This document shows, in pieces, positions 9,008 to 17,647 of a stretch of 64,000 nt of DNA. How positions within the stretch are numbered: the stretch's first letter is position 1; every line of letters begins with the position of its first letter. Location: contig NZ_BNBT01000025.1 in NCBI RefSeq assembly GCF_014656095.1, forward strand, positions 1 through 64,000, given 5' to 3'. The DNA is from Streptomyces longispororuber. GTDB lineage: Bacteria; Actinomycetota; Actinomycetes; Streptomycetales; Streptomycetaceae. Position numbers and translations under genes: made by a program. The notes beneath the pieces were generated by a model. That model was not told where the DNA came from, did not search any database, and was given only the letters and a program-made list of their open reading frames with translations.

Positions 9008-9343
9008 CGCCACCGGCCGCCGACGCCGTTCCCGGGCCGTGCGCCGGGGCCCGCCGGGCCCTCGTACGCGCCCTCGCGAGGGCCCGTTGCCCGCGTCTTC
9101 TGCCGGGCCCCCGCGGTCGCCACCTGATCGGGGTGATCGCGGCCCGGTCGCGCCCGGTCACTCTTCCGGGTGATCGCAATCGAACTCAACTCGCCCAGGA
9201 CCCGCAGGAGTTCGAGCGATTCCGGGTGTGTCGCGGCCCGCGCCGCCCACTTGGCGCTCTCTTGCCGGAAAACCCCTTGAGCGCTGTCGGGCGTGGGTCA
9301 CTATGGCGCCCGAAACGCCCCACCGCGACGCAAGGGACCCCAG
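9008..9343 (+). other. Intergenic region before the DUF2637 gene
   Basis: 336 bases without a convincing gene. A GC-rich first half gives way to a less GC-rich half (from about 9160). A weak promoter-like pair, TTGAGC at 9277 and TATGGC at 9302, has a long 19-base spacer. I see no RNA gene. Confidence 0.45.
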
Positions 9344-10408
9344 ATGAGACTGACCGACATATCGCTCGACTGGCTGCTGCCGGGCGGCGTCCTGCTGCTG
9401 GGCCTGGCAGTGGCGGTGGCGGTGCTCGCCCGGGGCAGGAAAGCCCAGACGAAGGCGGCCGCCTCCGCCGACGACACGTGGGAGCGCAGCGAGGAGCGCC
9501 GCAGGCGCAAGGAAGTCGTCTACGGCACCGCCTCCTACGTCCTCCTGTTCTGCTGCGCGGCCGTCGCCGCGGCCCTCTCCTTCCACGGCCTGGTCGGCTT
9601 CGGCCGGCAGAACCTGAACCTCTCCGGCGGCTGGGAGTACCTGGTGCCGTTCGGGCTCGACGGCGCGGCGATGTTCTGCTCCGTGCTCGCCGTCCGCGAG
9701 GCCAGCCACGGCGACGCGGCCCTCGGCTCGCGGCTCCTGGTGTGGACCTTCGCCGGGGCCGCCGCCTGGTTCAACTGGGTGCACGCGCCGCGCGGCCTCG
9801 GCCACGCGGGCGCGCCCCAGTTCTTCGCCGGGATGTCCCTGTCGGCCGCCGTCCTCTTCGACCGCGCTCTCAAGCAGACGCGCCGCGCGGCGCTGCGCGA
9901 GCAGGGGCTCGTGCCGCGGCCGCTGCCGCAGATCCGGATCGTACGGTGGCTGCGGGCGCCACGGGAGACGTTCGGCGCGTGGTCGCTGATGCTCCTGGAG
10001 GGCGTGCGCACCCTCGACGAGGCCGTCGAGGAGGTCCGCGAGGACCGGCGCGAGAAGGAGCAGGCGCGCACGCGGCGGCGCGACAAGGAGAAGCTGGAGC
10101 GGGCCCAGCTCAAGGCCCTCAGCCGGGGGCGCCGCTACCACGCCCGGGGCGGCCGGCAGGTCGACGTGGGGGCCGTCGGGGCCGTACCGGACCAGGCCGG
10201 GTCCGCGCCGGTCGGCGCGGACCCCGCCATAGCGGCCGCGCCGCAGCAGGAGCAGTTGCCCGTACGGTCGCGTCCCTCCCTCCAGGCCGTCAGGAACGGG
10301 CCTGAGACCGTCACCGTCGACCTCACCGCGGAGGACGACACGCAGACGATTCCCCGCCTCGACTCCTTGGAGCGCAAGCTGAAGGACCTGGAACAGCAGT
10401 TCGGCTGA
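9344..10408 (+). CDS. DUF2637 membrane protein
   Basis: 354 residues. A first hydrophobic segment (WLLPGGVLLLGLAVAVAVLA, about residues 11-30) is followed by a charged linker and a second membrane bundle (about residues 65-180), including SYVLLFCCAAVAAALSFHG and FGLDGAAMFCSVLAVREAS. This is the DUF2637 module, also known from actinomycete plasmid spread proteins (SpdB-like). The C-terminal half is cytoplasmic, strongly charged, and ends in a predicted helix (LERKLKDLEQQ). The ATG at 9344 has AAGGGA seven bases upstream. A role in DNA transfer or cell-wall growth is suggested only by family membership; here it is chromosomal and alone. Confidence 0.82.
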   Translation: MRLTDISLDWLLPGGVLLLGLAVAVAVLARGRKAQTKAAASADDTWERSEERRRRKEVVYGTASYVLLFCCAAVAAALSFHGLVGFGRQNLNLSGGWEYLVPFGLDGAAMFCSVLAVREASHGDAALGSRLLVWTFAGAAAWFNWVHAPRGLGHAGAPQFFAGMSLSAAVLFDRALKQTRRAALREQGLVPRPLPQIRIVRWLRAPRETFGAWSLMLLEGVRTLDEAVEEVREDRREKEQARTRRRDKEKLERAQLKALSRGRRYHARGGRQVDVGAVGAVPDQAGSAPVGADPAIAAAPQQEQLPVRSRPSLQAVRNGPETVTVDLTAEDDTQTIPRLDSLERKLKDLEQQFG

Positions 10409-10416
10409 CCCGTCCA

Positions 10417-10431
10417 GGGGGCTCGGCCCCC
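10417..10431 (+). terminator. Hairpin 3' of DUF2637 gene
   Basis: GGGGGC-TCG-GCCCCC perfect 6-bp stem nine bases after the DUF2637 stop, without a T-run. It is followed at once by a sense copy of the two-hairpin 3' element. Confidence 0.5.
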
Positions 10432-10442
10432 GGGCGCCTCAT

Positions 10443-10481
10443 CGGCGCTCCGCGCCTCGTCCTCAAACGCCGGACGGGCTG
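10443..10481 (+). repeat. Two-hairpin 3' element, copy 1
   Basis: Contains GGCGC-TCC-GCGCC and CGTCC-(9)-GGACG stems and the core TCCTCAAACGCCGGACGG. It lies 3' of the DUF2637 gene in the sense orientation, as do the other copies in this window relative to their upstream genes. Confidence 0.75.
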
Positions 10482-10552
10482 AATATCCCTCGTCCCGCCG
10501 CCTTCGTCCGTCCGTCCGCTCGGCCCCGTGGAGGGGGCGGGCGGACGGGGCA

Positions 10553-11029
10553 TCAGGCGTTCGCGTCCAGTTCGAACCAGACCGACTTGCCGACGCCGTG
10601 GGCGCTGACCCCCCACGCGTCCGCGAGCGCCTGCACCAGCATCAGGCCGCGGCCGTGCGTGCCGTCGCCGGTGTCCGCGCCGCGCAGCCGGGGGCGGCGG
10701 CCCGTGAAGTCCCGCACCTCGACCCGCAGCCGCCGCGGCTCCACCGTGGCCGTGAACACCGCGTCCCGGTCCGTGTGCACCAGCGCGTTCGTCACCAGCT
10801 CGCTGGCCAGCAGCTCGGCCGTCTCCGCCGAGCCGGGCCGGCCCCAGTGCCGCAGCAGGTCCCGCAGCGCCCCCCTGACCTCGGACACCGCCCGCAAATC
10901 GGCGCGCCCGAGCCTGCGCCGCAGCCGGACCCCGCCGTCCCCCCTGACGCCGTCGACCGGACCGTCCTCGTGTCCCGGTGAGAGTGCCCCCCAACCGATG
11001 GCGGCACCTCCTCGCGCGTATCTCGTCAT
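10553..11029 (-). CDS. RsbW-like anti-sigma factor / ATP-binding serine kinase-like protein
   Basis: 158 residues with a GHKL (HATPase_c) fold: N-box ELLASELVTNALVHT (about residues 75-90), then DFTGRRPRLRG and the G-box-like GTHGRGLMLVQALADAWGV. Such short stand-alone ATPases in Streptomyces act as anti-sigma factors or switch kinases in RsbW/SpoIIAB-type partner switching. No anti-sigma antagonist or sigma gene is adjacent, although SpoIIE-type phosphatases occur elsewhere in the window. The start at 11029 gives the whole domain with a short basic leader. Its partners are unknown. Confidence 0.85.
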   Translation of the reverse strand: MTRYARGGAAIGWGALSPGHEDGPVDGVRGDGGVRLRRRLGRADLRAVSEVRGALRDLLRHWGRPGSAETAELLASELVTNALVHTDRDAVFTATVEPRRLRVEVRDFTGRRPRLRGADTGDGTHGRGLMLVQALADAWGVSAHGVGKSVWFELDANA

Positions 11030-11233
11030 GACCCCCGCCCAGACTGTTCTCGAACACGCTCACGGGATGCATGCCCGTCCCGCTTCGCCCCACTCATGTC
11101 CATTCGTCAATCAATGAAGTGGGTGCGCGGACGGGTTGAGGGGAAGTGAAGCCCCGTACGACTCCGCACCGAGCGGAACGACCGCCCGCCCGAACCCCGA
11201 CCGACCCGGTGAACGACCCCTGGAGGAGCCGCC

Positions 11234-14200
11234 GTGCACGACGACCGACCCCTGGTGGAGGAGCGCCTCGCCCGCGCGGTGCGGCAGTTCCTCCGGCCCG
11301 CGCAGTACGCGGACCGCGTGCCGCTCACGCTGTCCGTGTGGCACGCGCCGGGCGAGCCCGTGCCCGTCGCGGACGCGCTCGGGGCGGCGTACGAGCCCTT
11401 CACCCCCGGCACCGCCTGGGGAAAGCCCTGGTCGACGAGTTGGTTCCGGCTGGAGGGGGAGGTGCCCGAGGCGTGGCGGGGGCGGCGCGTGGAGGTGGTC
11501 GTCGACCCAGGCTTCACCGGCGAGGGGCCCGGCTTCCAGGTCGAGGGCCTGGTGTACGACGCCACCGGCGTCCCGGTGAAGGGCATTCACCCCCGCAACC
11601 GTCACGTACCCGTCGCGGCCCGCGCGCGGGGCGGGGAGCCGGTCCGGCTGCTCCTGGAGGCGGCGGCCAATCCGACGGTCCTGCACGACTTCGTACCGAC
11701 CCGTCTCGGCGACGTCCTGACCGCCGGCGATCGGCCGATGTACCGATTCGCGGCTGCCGATCTGGCCGTACTCGACGAGACCGTCTGGCAGCTCGTGCTC
11801 GACATCGAGGTGCTCACCGAGCTGATGGGGGAGCTGGATCCGGCCCGGCCCCGCCGCCACGAGATCCTGCGGGCCCTGGAGGACATGCTCGACGCGCTGG
11901 ACCCGCACGACGTGGCGGGCACCGCCGCCGCGGCCCGGGCCGCGCTCACCGAGGTGCTCGCGCGGCCCGCGCACGCCAGCGCCCACCGCGTATCGGCTGC
12001 CGGGCACGCGCATATCGACTCGGCCTGGCTGTGGCCGCTGCGGGAGACGGTGCGCAAGGCGTCACGGACGTTCGCCAATGTGACGGCGCTCGCGCGTGAC
12101 TATCCGGAGCTGGTCTTCGCCTGCTCGCAGGCGCAGCAGTACGCGTGGGTGAAGGAGCACCAGCCGCACATCTGGGAGCGGATCACGAAGGCGGTCGCCG
12201 ACGGCACCTGGGCGCCCGTCGGGTCCATGTGGGTGGAGTCGGACGCCAACATGCCCGGCGGGGAGGCCCTCGCCCGGCAGCTCGTGCACGGCAAACGGTT
12301 CTTCCTGGAGGAGTTCGGCGTCGAGACCGAGGAGGTCTGGCTGCCGGACTCCTTCGGGTACACGGCCGCGTTCCCGCAGCTCGCCCGGCTCGCGGGGGTG
12401 CGCTGGTTCCTCACCCAGAAGCTGAGCTGGAACCAGTCCAACAAGATGCCGCACCACACGTTCTGGTGGGAGGGCATCGACGGCACCCGCGTCTTCACCC
12501 ACTTCCCGCCCGTCGACACCTACAACTCCCAGTTCCTCGGCTCCGAACTCGCCCACGCCGAGCGGAACTTCGCCGAGAAGGGCCGCGCGACCCGGTCCCT
12601 GGTGCCGTTCGGCTTCGGCGACGGCGGGGGCGGGCCCACCCGCGAGATGCTGGAGCGGGCGCGCCGGCTGCGCTCCCTGGAGGGCTCGCCGCGGGTGGAG
12701 ATCGAGAAGCCGTCGGCGTTCTTCGCCGCGGCCGAGGAGGAGTACGGCGAGCGGGCGCCGGTGTGGTCCGGCGAGCTCTACCTGGAGCTGCACCGGGCGA
12801 CGTACACCACGCAGGCCGCGACCAAGCGCGGCAACCGGCGCAGCGAACACGCCCTGCGTGAGGCCGAGTTGTGGTGCACGGCCGCCGCGCTGCGCGATCC
12901 CGGGTACGCCTACCCGTACGACGCGCTCGACCGGCTGTGGAAGACGGTGCTCCTGCACCAGTTCCACGACATCCTGCCGGGCTCGTCCATCGCGTGGGTG
13001 CACCGGGAGGCCCGCGAGACGTACGCGCGCGTGCTCGCCGAGCTGGCGGAGCTCACGGCGGACGCGGTACGCCACCTGGGCGACGGCGAGGTGTCCGTCC
13101 TGAACGCGTCACCGTACGCCCGCGGCGAGGTCGTCGAGCACGAGGGCGCACTCCGGCACGTGTACGTCGGGCCGCTCGGCACCCGGAGCCTGGCCGTCGC
13201 CGCCGACCAGGAGCACGGCCCGGACCCGGTCACCTCGGCCACCCGCACCGGCACCGAGATCATCCTGACCAACGAGCACCTGCGCGTCACCGTCGACGCC
13301 GACGGCCTGCTCGCCTCCGTACGAGACCTCGCCCACGACCGCGAGGTCCTCGCGCCCGGCGCCCGCGGCAACCTCCTCCAGCTCCACCCCGACCACCCCA
13401 CGCGCTACGACGCCTGGGACCTGGACCCGCACTACCGCCACCGGCACACCGACCTGACCGGCGCCGAGTCCGTGGAGCTCGTCGAGGACGGGCCGCTGCG
13501 CGCCGCCGTACGCGTCGTACGCTCCTTCGGCGACGGCTCCCGGATCACGCAGGAGCTGCGGCTCGCCGCGGGCAGCCGCCGCCTCGACGTCGTCACGGAC
13601 GTGGACTGGCGCGAGTCGGAGAAGGTGCTCAAGGCGGCGTTCCCGCTGGACGTGCACGCCGAACGGTCCACCGCCGAGATCCAGTTCGGGCACGTGCACC
13701 GGCCCACCCACGCCAACACCGGCTGGGACGCGGCCCGCTTCGAGATCTGCGCGCACCGGTGGCTGCGGGTGGGGGAGGAGGGGTACGGGGTCGCGGTCCT
13801 CAACGACTCCACGTACGGCCACGACGTGACGCGCGCCGCGCACGCCGACGGCCTCGGCACCACCGTGCGGCTCACGCTGCTGCGGGCGCCGCACAGCCCC
13901 GACCCCGAGACGGACCTGGGCACGCACCGGTTCACGTACGCGCTGCTGCCGGGGGCGGCGACGGGGGACGCGGTCGCCGAGGGGCTCGCGCTGAATCTGC
14001 CGCTGCGGGTGGCGGAGGTGGCGGACGTCGCGCCCGTCGTGCGGGTGGATCATCCGGGGGTGGTGGTGGAGTCGGTGAAGCTTGCGGAGGACCGGAGCGG
14101 GGATGTCGTGGTGCGGCTGTACGAGGCCCTCGGCGGGAGGGCCCGCGCCCTCCTCACCACGTCCTTCCCCGTCGCCCGGGCCGACGTCACCGACCTCCTG

Positions 14201-14296
14201 GAGCGCCCCCTCCACCCCGCCACCACCTCCTCCACCGGCCTCGCCCTGACCCTGCGCCCCTTCCAGATCCTCACCTTGCGCCTGAGCCCGGCGTAA
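11234..14296 (+). CDS. Alpha-mannosidase, glycoside hydrolase family 38
   Basis: 1020 residues, the normal length for a bacterial GH38 enzyme. N-terminal accessory beta domain (about 1-235), then the catalytic alpha/beta barrel starting at AAGHAHIDSAWLWPLRETVRK (zinc His and Asp), MWVESDANMPGGE, and WLPDSFGYTAAF with the Asp that acts as nucleophile in the family. A helical bundle follows (LHQFHDILPGSSI, zinc His), and then the large C-terminal beta sandwiches. It has no signal peptide, so it probably acts in the cytoplasm on mannosides taken up by the cell. The GTG start at 11234 has GGAGGA seven bases upstream. It is monocistronic. Confidence 0.93.
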   Translation: MHDDRPLVEERLARAVRQFLRPAQYADRVPLTLSVWHAPGEPVPVADALGAAYEPFTPGTAWGKPWSTSWFRLEGEVPEAWRGRRVEVVVDPGFTGEGPGFQVEGLVYDATGVPVKGIHPRNRHVPVAARARGGEPVRLLLEAAANPTVLHDFVPTRLGDVLTAGDRPMYRFAAADLAVLDETVWQLVLDIEVLTELMGELDPARPRRHEILRALEDMLDALDPHDVAGTAAAARAALTEVLARPAHASAHRVSAAGHAHIDSAWLWPLRETVRKASRTFANVTALARDYPELVFACSQAQQYAWVKEHQPHIWERITKAVADGTWAPVGSMWVESDANMPGGEALARQLVHGKRFFLEEFGVETEEVWLPDSFGYTAAFPQLARLAGVRWFLTQKLSWNQSNKMPHHTFWWEGIDGTRVFTHFPPVDTYNSQFLGSELAHAERNFAEKGRATRSLVPFGFGDGGGGPTREMLERARRLRSLEGSPRVEIEKPSAFFAAAEEEYGERAPVWSGELYLELHRATYTTQAATKRGNRRSEHALREAELWCTAAALRDPGYAYPYDALDRLWKTVLLHQFHDILPGSSIAWVHREARETYARVLAELAELTADAVRHLGDGEVSVLNASPYARGEVVEHEGALRHVYVGPLGTRSLAVAADQEHGPDPVTSATRTGTEIILTNEHLRVTVDADGLLASVRDLAHDREVLAPGARGNLLQLHPDHPTRYDAWDLDPHYRHRHTDLTGAESVELVEDGPLRAAVRVVRSFGDGSRITQELRLAAGSRRLDVVTDVDWRESEKVLKAAFPLDVHAERSTAEIQFGHVHRPTHANTGWDAARFEICAHRWLRVGEEGYGVAVLNDSTYGHDVTRAAHADGLGTTVRLTLLRAPHSPDPETDLGTHRFTYALLPGAATGDAVAEGLALNLPLRVAEVADVAPVVRVDHPGVVVESVKLAEDRSGDVVVRLYEALGGRARALLTTSFPVARADVTDLLERPLHPATTSSTGLALTLRPFQILTLRLSPA

Positions 14297-14335
14297 CCCT
14301 CGCGGGTGCGCCCCAGACCCGCCCCTTCTCCGTAA

Positions 14336-14355
14336 CCAGGGGCTGCCGCCCCTGG
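14336..14355 (+). terminator. Hairpin 3' of the alpha-mannosidase gene
   Basis: CCAGGGGC-TGCC-GCCCCTGG, a perfect 8-bp stem with a 4-base loop, 40 bases after the stop. It is part of a larger module (C-rich tract, hairpin, two-hairpin element) repeated in reverse at 14746-14840 for the facing gene. Confidence 0.65.
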
Positions 14356-14367
14356 ACCCCGCTCCAT

Positions 14368-14646
14368 CGGCGCTCCGCGCCTCGTCCTCAAACGCCGGAC
14401 GGGCTGGATCCCCCGGCTCGCCGTCGTTGGCTGTCCCCGTTCCATCGGCGCTCCGCGCCTTGTCCTCAAGCGCCGGACGGGCTGGATCTTTCCAGTTCGC
14501 CGTCGTCGGCTGTGCCCGCTTCATTGGCGCTGCGCGCCTTGTCCTCAAGCGCCGGACGGGCTGGGTCTTCCCGGCTCGCCGTCGTTGGCTGTCCCCGCTC
14601 CATCGGCGCTCCGCGCCTTGTCCTCAATCGCCGGACGGGCTGGATG
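14368..14646 (+). repeat. Tandem array of four ~79-bp units carrying the two-hairpin 3' element
   Basis: Element copies start at 14368, 14446, 14525 and 14604, so the period is 78-79 bases. The cores differ by one or two bases (CAAACG, CAAGCG, CAATCG). Between cores is a conserved spacer including GGCTCGCCGTCGTTGGCTGT. All copies are in the sense direction of the alpha-mannosidase gene. Confidence 0.85.
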
Positions 14647-14745
14647 CACCTCGCCCATCCGCCCCCGGGAGGGGGCGGGTGGGTGGGGAACATCCGCCGC
14701 GGAGTGGTGGATCACCGTTGGGCGACGACGGCGCGAGGCACGTTG

Positions 14746-14784
14746 CAGCCTGTCCGGCGTTTGAGGACGAGCGCGTCAGCGCGA
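14746..14784 (-). repeat. Two-hairpin 3' element, inverted copy
   Basis: Reverse-orientation copy, followed on the minus strand by the matching hairpin (GGGGGCGGAGCCCC) and C-rich tract up to about 14840. It is in the sense direction for the minus-strand TPR-like gene that ends at 14853. Confidence 0.75.
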
Positions 14785-14852
14785 TGCGGGGGTCCAGGGG
14801 GCGGAGCCCCTTGGTTTCGGGAAGGGGCGGGATTGGGGAGCTCCCGGCAGGG

Positions 14853-15620
14853 TTACGCCGCCGGGGGCAGGTGGGTGGCGAGCCAGGAGGGGACTCCGCC
14901 GAGGAGGCGGAAGAGGCGGGTGGCCTCGGCGCGGAGGCGGGACGCCTCGGGCTCCGGCTCGGCGTCGGCGAGCGCGGCCAGCGCCGGAGCCGTCCCCACC
15001 AGGAAGCCCAACTCCTCCCGCAGCCGCAGCGATTCGGCGAACCCGTGCCGCGCCTCCGCCACCTCCCCCTCCCGCAGCGCGAGCCCGGCCAGATGCCGCC
15101 AGGTGAAGGAGAGCAGCAGCGCGTCCCCCTGCGCCGTGGCCCCGGCGTGCGCCCGCCGGTACGCGGCCCGCGCGGCCTGCGGCGAGTCCGCCAGGTGCTC
15201 GGCGACGAGCCCGCGCCGGAAGTCGAGCAGGGCCCGCCCCGCCCCGCCGGGCGCGAGCAGCGCGGCGGCCCGCCCGAGCGCGGTCCGGGCCTCGTCGGCC
15301 CGGTCGCGCACGCCCAACACGGTGGCGGCATACGCCAGTTGGCCCCGCTCGCAGGCCGCGGCCCCCCGCGCGTCGTCATCGTCGGCGACGGCCTCCGCCG
15401 TGCGCAGGCTGTCCTCGGCCTCACCCCACCCCTCCCCGGTGAACAGGCAGCGCTCGACGAGCAGGGAGGTTCTCTGGAGCGCGGCGGCCGCGCCCTGCCG
15501 GGGCGCGAGGAGCGCCGCCGCGTCGGTCCAGCAGCCGCGCGAGCGCAGCCGCCATACCGCGGTCTGGAGTGGATCGTGCTCGGCGTCAGTTCCGGTACCA
15601 GACATGGCGGTAGGCGCCAC
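14853..15620 (-). CDS. TPR-like helical repeat protein of unknown function
   Basis: 255 residues, almost entirely alpha-helical and alanine-rich, with repeated patterns such as LRTAEAVADDDDARGAAACERGQLAY and AARAAYRRAHAGATAQGDALLL (each recalling A-rich tetratricopeptide helices). It has no signal peptide or membrane segment. The GTG at 15620 is chosen because GGGGAGGG lies five bases upstream; an internal ATG at 15605 is the alternative. A helical-repeat scaffold role is inferred only from the repeat pattern. The gene points away from pucR, 161 bases from that gene's stop. Confidence 0.7.
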   Translation of the reverse strand: MAPTAMSGTGTDAEHDPLQTAVWRLRSRGCWTDAAALLAPRQGAAAALQRTSLLVERCLFTGEGWGEAEDSLRTAEAVADDDDARGAAACERGQLAYAATVLGVRDRADEARTALGRAAALLAPGGAGRALLDFRRGLVAEHLADSPQAARAAYRRAHAGATAQGDALLLSFTWRHLAGLALREGEVAEARHGFAESLRLREELGFLVGTAPALAALADAEPEPEASRLRAEATRLFRLLGGVPSWLATHLPPAA

Positions 15621-15781
15621 GTTGCCCTCCCCTAGCGCACCGTTGAGCTGTTGAGTCGTGGGCGAATCTCAGCACGGATCGCGGCGCCGGGCCAAGGGGG
15701 CGGGTGAAGGATTTCACAAAGTTGGGGGAGGGGGACGGGGCGCGGCCGGTGTCCGCCGGCCGCGCCCCGCGCGCCCCGGGC

Positions 15782-17647
15782 TCAGCTCATCCGCAGGGCC
15801 AGGAAGAAATCGAGCTTGTCCTCCAGGCGCGACAGGTCACGCCCCGTCAACTGCTCGATCCGCCCCACGCGGTAGCGCAGCGTGTTGACGTGCAGGTGCA
15901 GCCGGGACGCGCAGCGCGTCCAGGAGCCGTCGGAGTCGAGGAACGCCTCCAGCGTCGGGATGAGCTCCGCCCGGTGCCTGCGGTCGTACTCACGCAGCGG
16001 GTCGAGGAGGCGCGCGGTGAACGCCCGGCGCACGTCGTCGGGGACGAAGGGCAGCAGCAGGACGTGCGAGGCCAGCTCCTGGTGGCCCGCCGCGCACACC
16101 CGGCCGGGGCGCGCCGCCGCGACCCGGCGCGCGTGCCGGGCCTCCTCCAGGGCGCCGCGCAGGCCCTCCGCGGAGTGCACGGCCGCGCTGACGCCGAGGG
16201 TGAGGCGGCCGTCGTCGGCGAGGCCCGCGGCGAGCGGCTCGCGCACGGTGGCGAGGAGGGCGTCGGCGATCAGGCCCGTCTGGGCGCCGTCGGCGTCGGA
16301 GGACATCGCGGGCAGCGGCACGAGCGCGATGGCCTCGTCGCCGGTGTGCGCGACGGCGATCCGGTCGGACGGGTCGGGCCCGGCCGTCGCCGGGTCGACG
16401 AGGATCTCCTCCAGGAGCGCCTGGGCGACCGGGCCGCCCTCGATCCCGGCCGGCCGCCGACCGCCGCCACCGCCGTCCGTCTCTCCCGCCCGTCGCCCGC
16501 CACCACTCTCGTACGAGAGCCCACCGGGCCCGCCGTGCTCGTGCGCCCGTCGCCCGCCGGTGCCCTCGTACGAGGACCCCGCGGACGCGCCCTGCTCGCC
16601 CGCCCGGCGCGCACCACCCTCAGCCGCCGCGCCCTGCGTGTCGTCCCACTCCACGCGCGCCACCACGACCTGCCAGTGCGGGGCCGCGCCGAGCCCCGGC
16701 AGCAGTACCGGCGCCGCGACGCGCAGCCGGGCGGCGATCTCGGCGGGCGGGGCGCCCGTCTGGACCAGTTCGAGCACCTCCTGGGCGAGGCGGCGGCGCA
16801 CCGTGCGCGCGGCGTCCCTGCGGTCCCGCTCCACGGCGATGAGCTGGGTGACGCCCTGGAGCAGGTCGAGCCGCTCCTCGGGCCAGTCGCCCGCGTCGGC
16901 CTCGACGGCGAGCAGCCAGTCCGACAGGACGGTCTCGCGCACGTCCCGGGAGGCGCCCGCGGCGCCCCGGCCGCTGGAGCGGATGGGGAACAGGGAGTAC
17001 GTGACGCCGTCCACGCCCACCCGGTGCGGCCCGCGCCGCCCCGTGCGGGCGGCGGCCAGGTGCTCCCCGGCGAGCCGCGCGCGCACCGGCGCGGGCAGCG
17101 GGGACCCGGCGGAGCTCGCCCCGGCGATGGCGCGCCCCGCGGGGGAGAGCACCCACGCGCGCAGGTCCAGGTCGGAGCCGAGCAGGTCGAGCACCACGTC
17201 CGGGCCGCCGCCCGCGGGTCCCGACGTCATCAGCCGGCGGTGCCGGTCGACGACGGCCGCGAGGTCCCCGGCGCGCTCGCCCGACACCTGCCGTACGACG
17301 TGCTCGGTGATGGTCGCGAACGCCACCGACTCGTTCACCGCGAACAGCGGCAGGCGGTGCCGGGCGCAGGCCTCCACGAGGTCCTCGGGGATGTCGCCGA
17401 GCTCCGCCTCGCCCGCGGCGAGCGCGGCCACCCCGGCGGTCGCGAGGATGCGGACGAACGGCTCCGTGTCGGCCGCGTCCCGGCGCCAGGCCAGGCCCGT
17501 GAGCACCAGCTCGCCGCCGCCCAGGTACCGGCTGGGGTCGCGCAGGTCCGTGGTCATCACGCCCCGCACGGTGCGGTCCAGCTCGTCCTCTCCGCCGAGC
17601 AGCCTGAGGCCCAGGGCGTCGGTGTCAAGGAGTGCGCGCAGCCGCAT
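15782..17647 (-). CDS. pucR: PucR-family transcriptional regulator of purine catabolism
   Basis: 621 residues. The N-terminal PucR domain (about 1-125: MRLRALLDTDALGLRLLGGED, TTDLRDPSRYLGGGELVLTG) is followed by a GGDEF-like central region and the C-terminal PucR helix-turn-helix (SRLHLHVNTLRYRVGRIEQL, then TGRDLSRLEDKLDFFLALR). It is divergent from the xanthine dehydrogenase operon, which matches the family's role in switching purine degradation on or off. A glycine/arginine-rich insertion with 18-residue repeats (bases about 16440-16632) interrupts the central part and looks like a tandem duplication in a loop. The gene name is assigned by family and location. Confidence 0.85.
   Translation of the reverse strand: MRLRALLDTDALGLRLLGGEDELDRTVRGVMTTDLRDPSRYLGGGELVLTGLAWRRDAADTEPFVRILATAGVAALAAGEAELGDIPEDLVEACARHRLPLFAVNESVAFATITEHVVRQVSGERAGDLAAVVDRHRRLMTSGPAGGGPDVVLDLLGSDLDLRAWVLSPAGRAIAGASSAGSPLPAPVRARLAGEHLAAARTGRRGPHRVGVDGVTYSLFPIRSSGRGAAGASRDVRETVLSDWLLAVEADAGDWPEERLDLLQGVTQLIAVERDRRDAARTVRRRLAQEVLELVQTGAPPAEIAARLRVAAPVLLPGLGAAPHWQVVVARVEWDDTQGAAAEGGARRAGEQGASAGSSYEGTGGRRAHEHGGPGGLSYESGGGRRAGETDGGGGGRRPAGIEGGPVAQALLEEILVDPATAGPDPSDRIAVAHTGDEAIALVPLPAMSSDADGAQTGLIADALLATVREPLAAGLADDGRLTLGVSAAVHSAEGLRGALEEARHARRVAAARPGRVCAAGHQELASHVLLLPFVPDDVRRAFTARLLDPLREYDRRHRAELIPTLEAFLDSDGSWTRCASRLHLHVNTLRYRVGRIEQLTGRDLSRLEDKLDFFLALRMS
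16440..16632 (-). repeat. In-frame ~54-60-bp repeats inside pucR
   Basis: Two to three imperfect copies encode units like GGxRRAxExG...SYE. They form a low-complexity linker inside the regulator and keep the reading frame. Confidence 0.6.

Larger units (their letters stand above)
14297..14852. other. Convergent intergenic region made almost wholly of 3' elements
   Basis: 556 bases between two convergent genes. It holds a terminator hairpin, four tandem sense copies and one inverted copy of the same module, so that the outer parts form a long imperfect inverted repeat (about 14310-14406 against 14746-14840). I see no gene. Confidence 0.7.

Noticed and set aside
9277-9307. Strong promoter for DUF2637
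   Set aside because: TTGAGC/TATGGC has a 19-base spacer and a poor -10 box; mentioned only as a weak candidate.
14368-14646. CRISPR array
   Set aside because: Units are 79 bp with conserved spacers and internal hairpins, and no cas genes are present. It is a tandem intergenic repeat.
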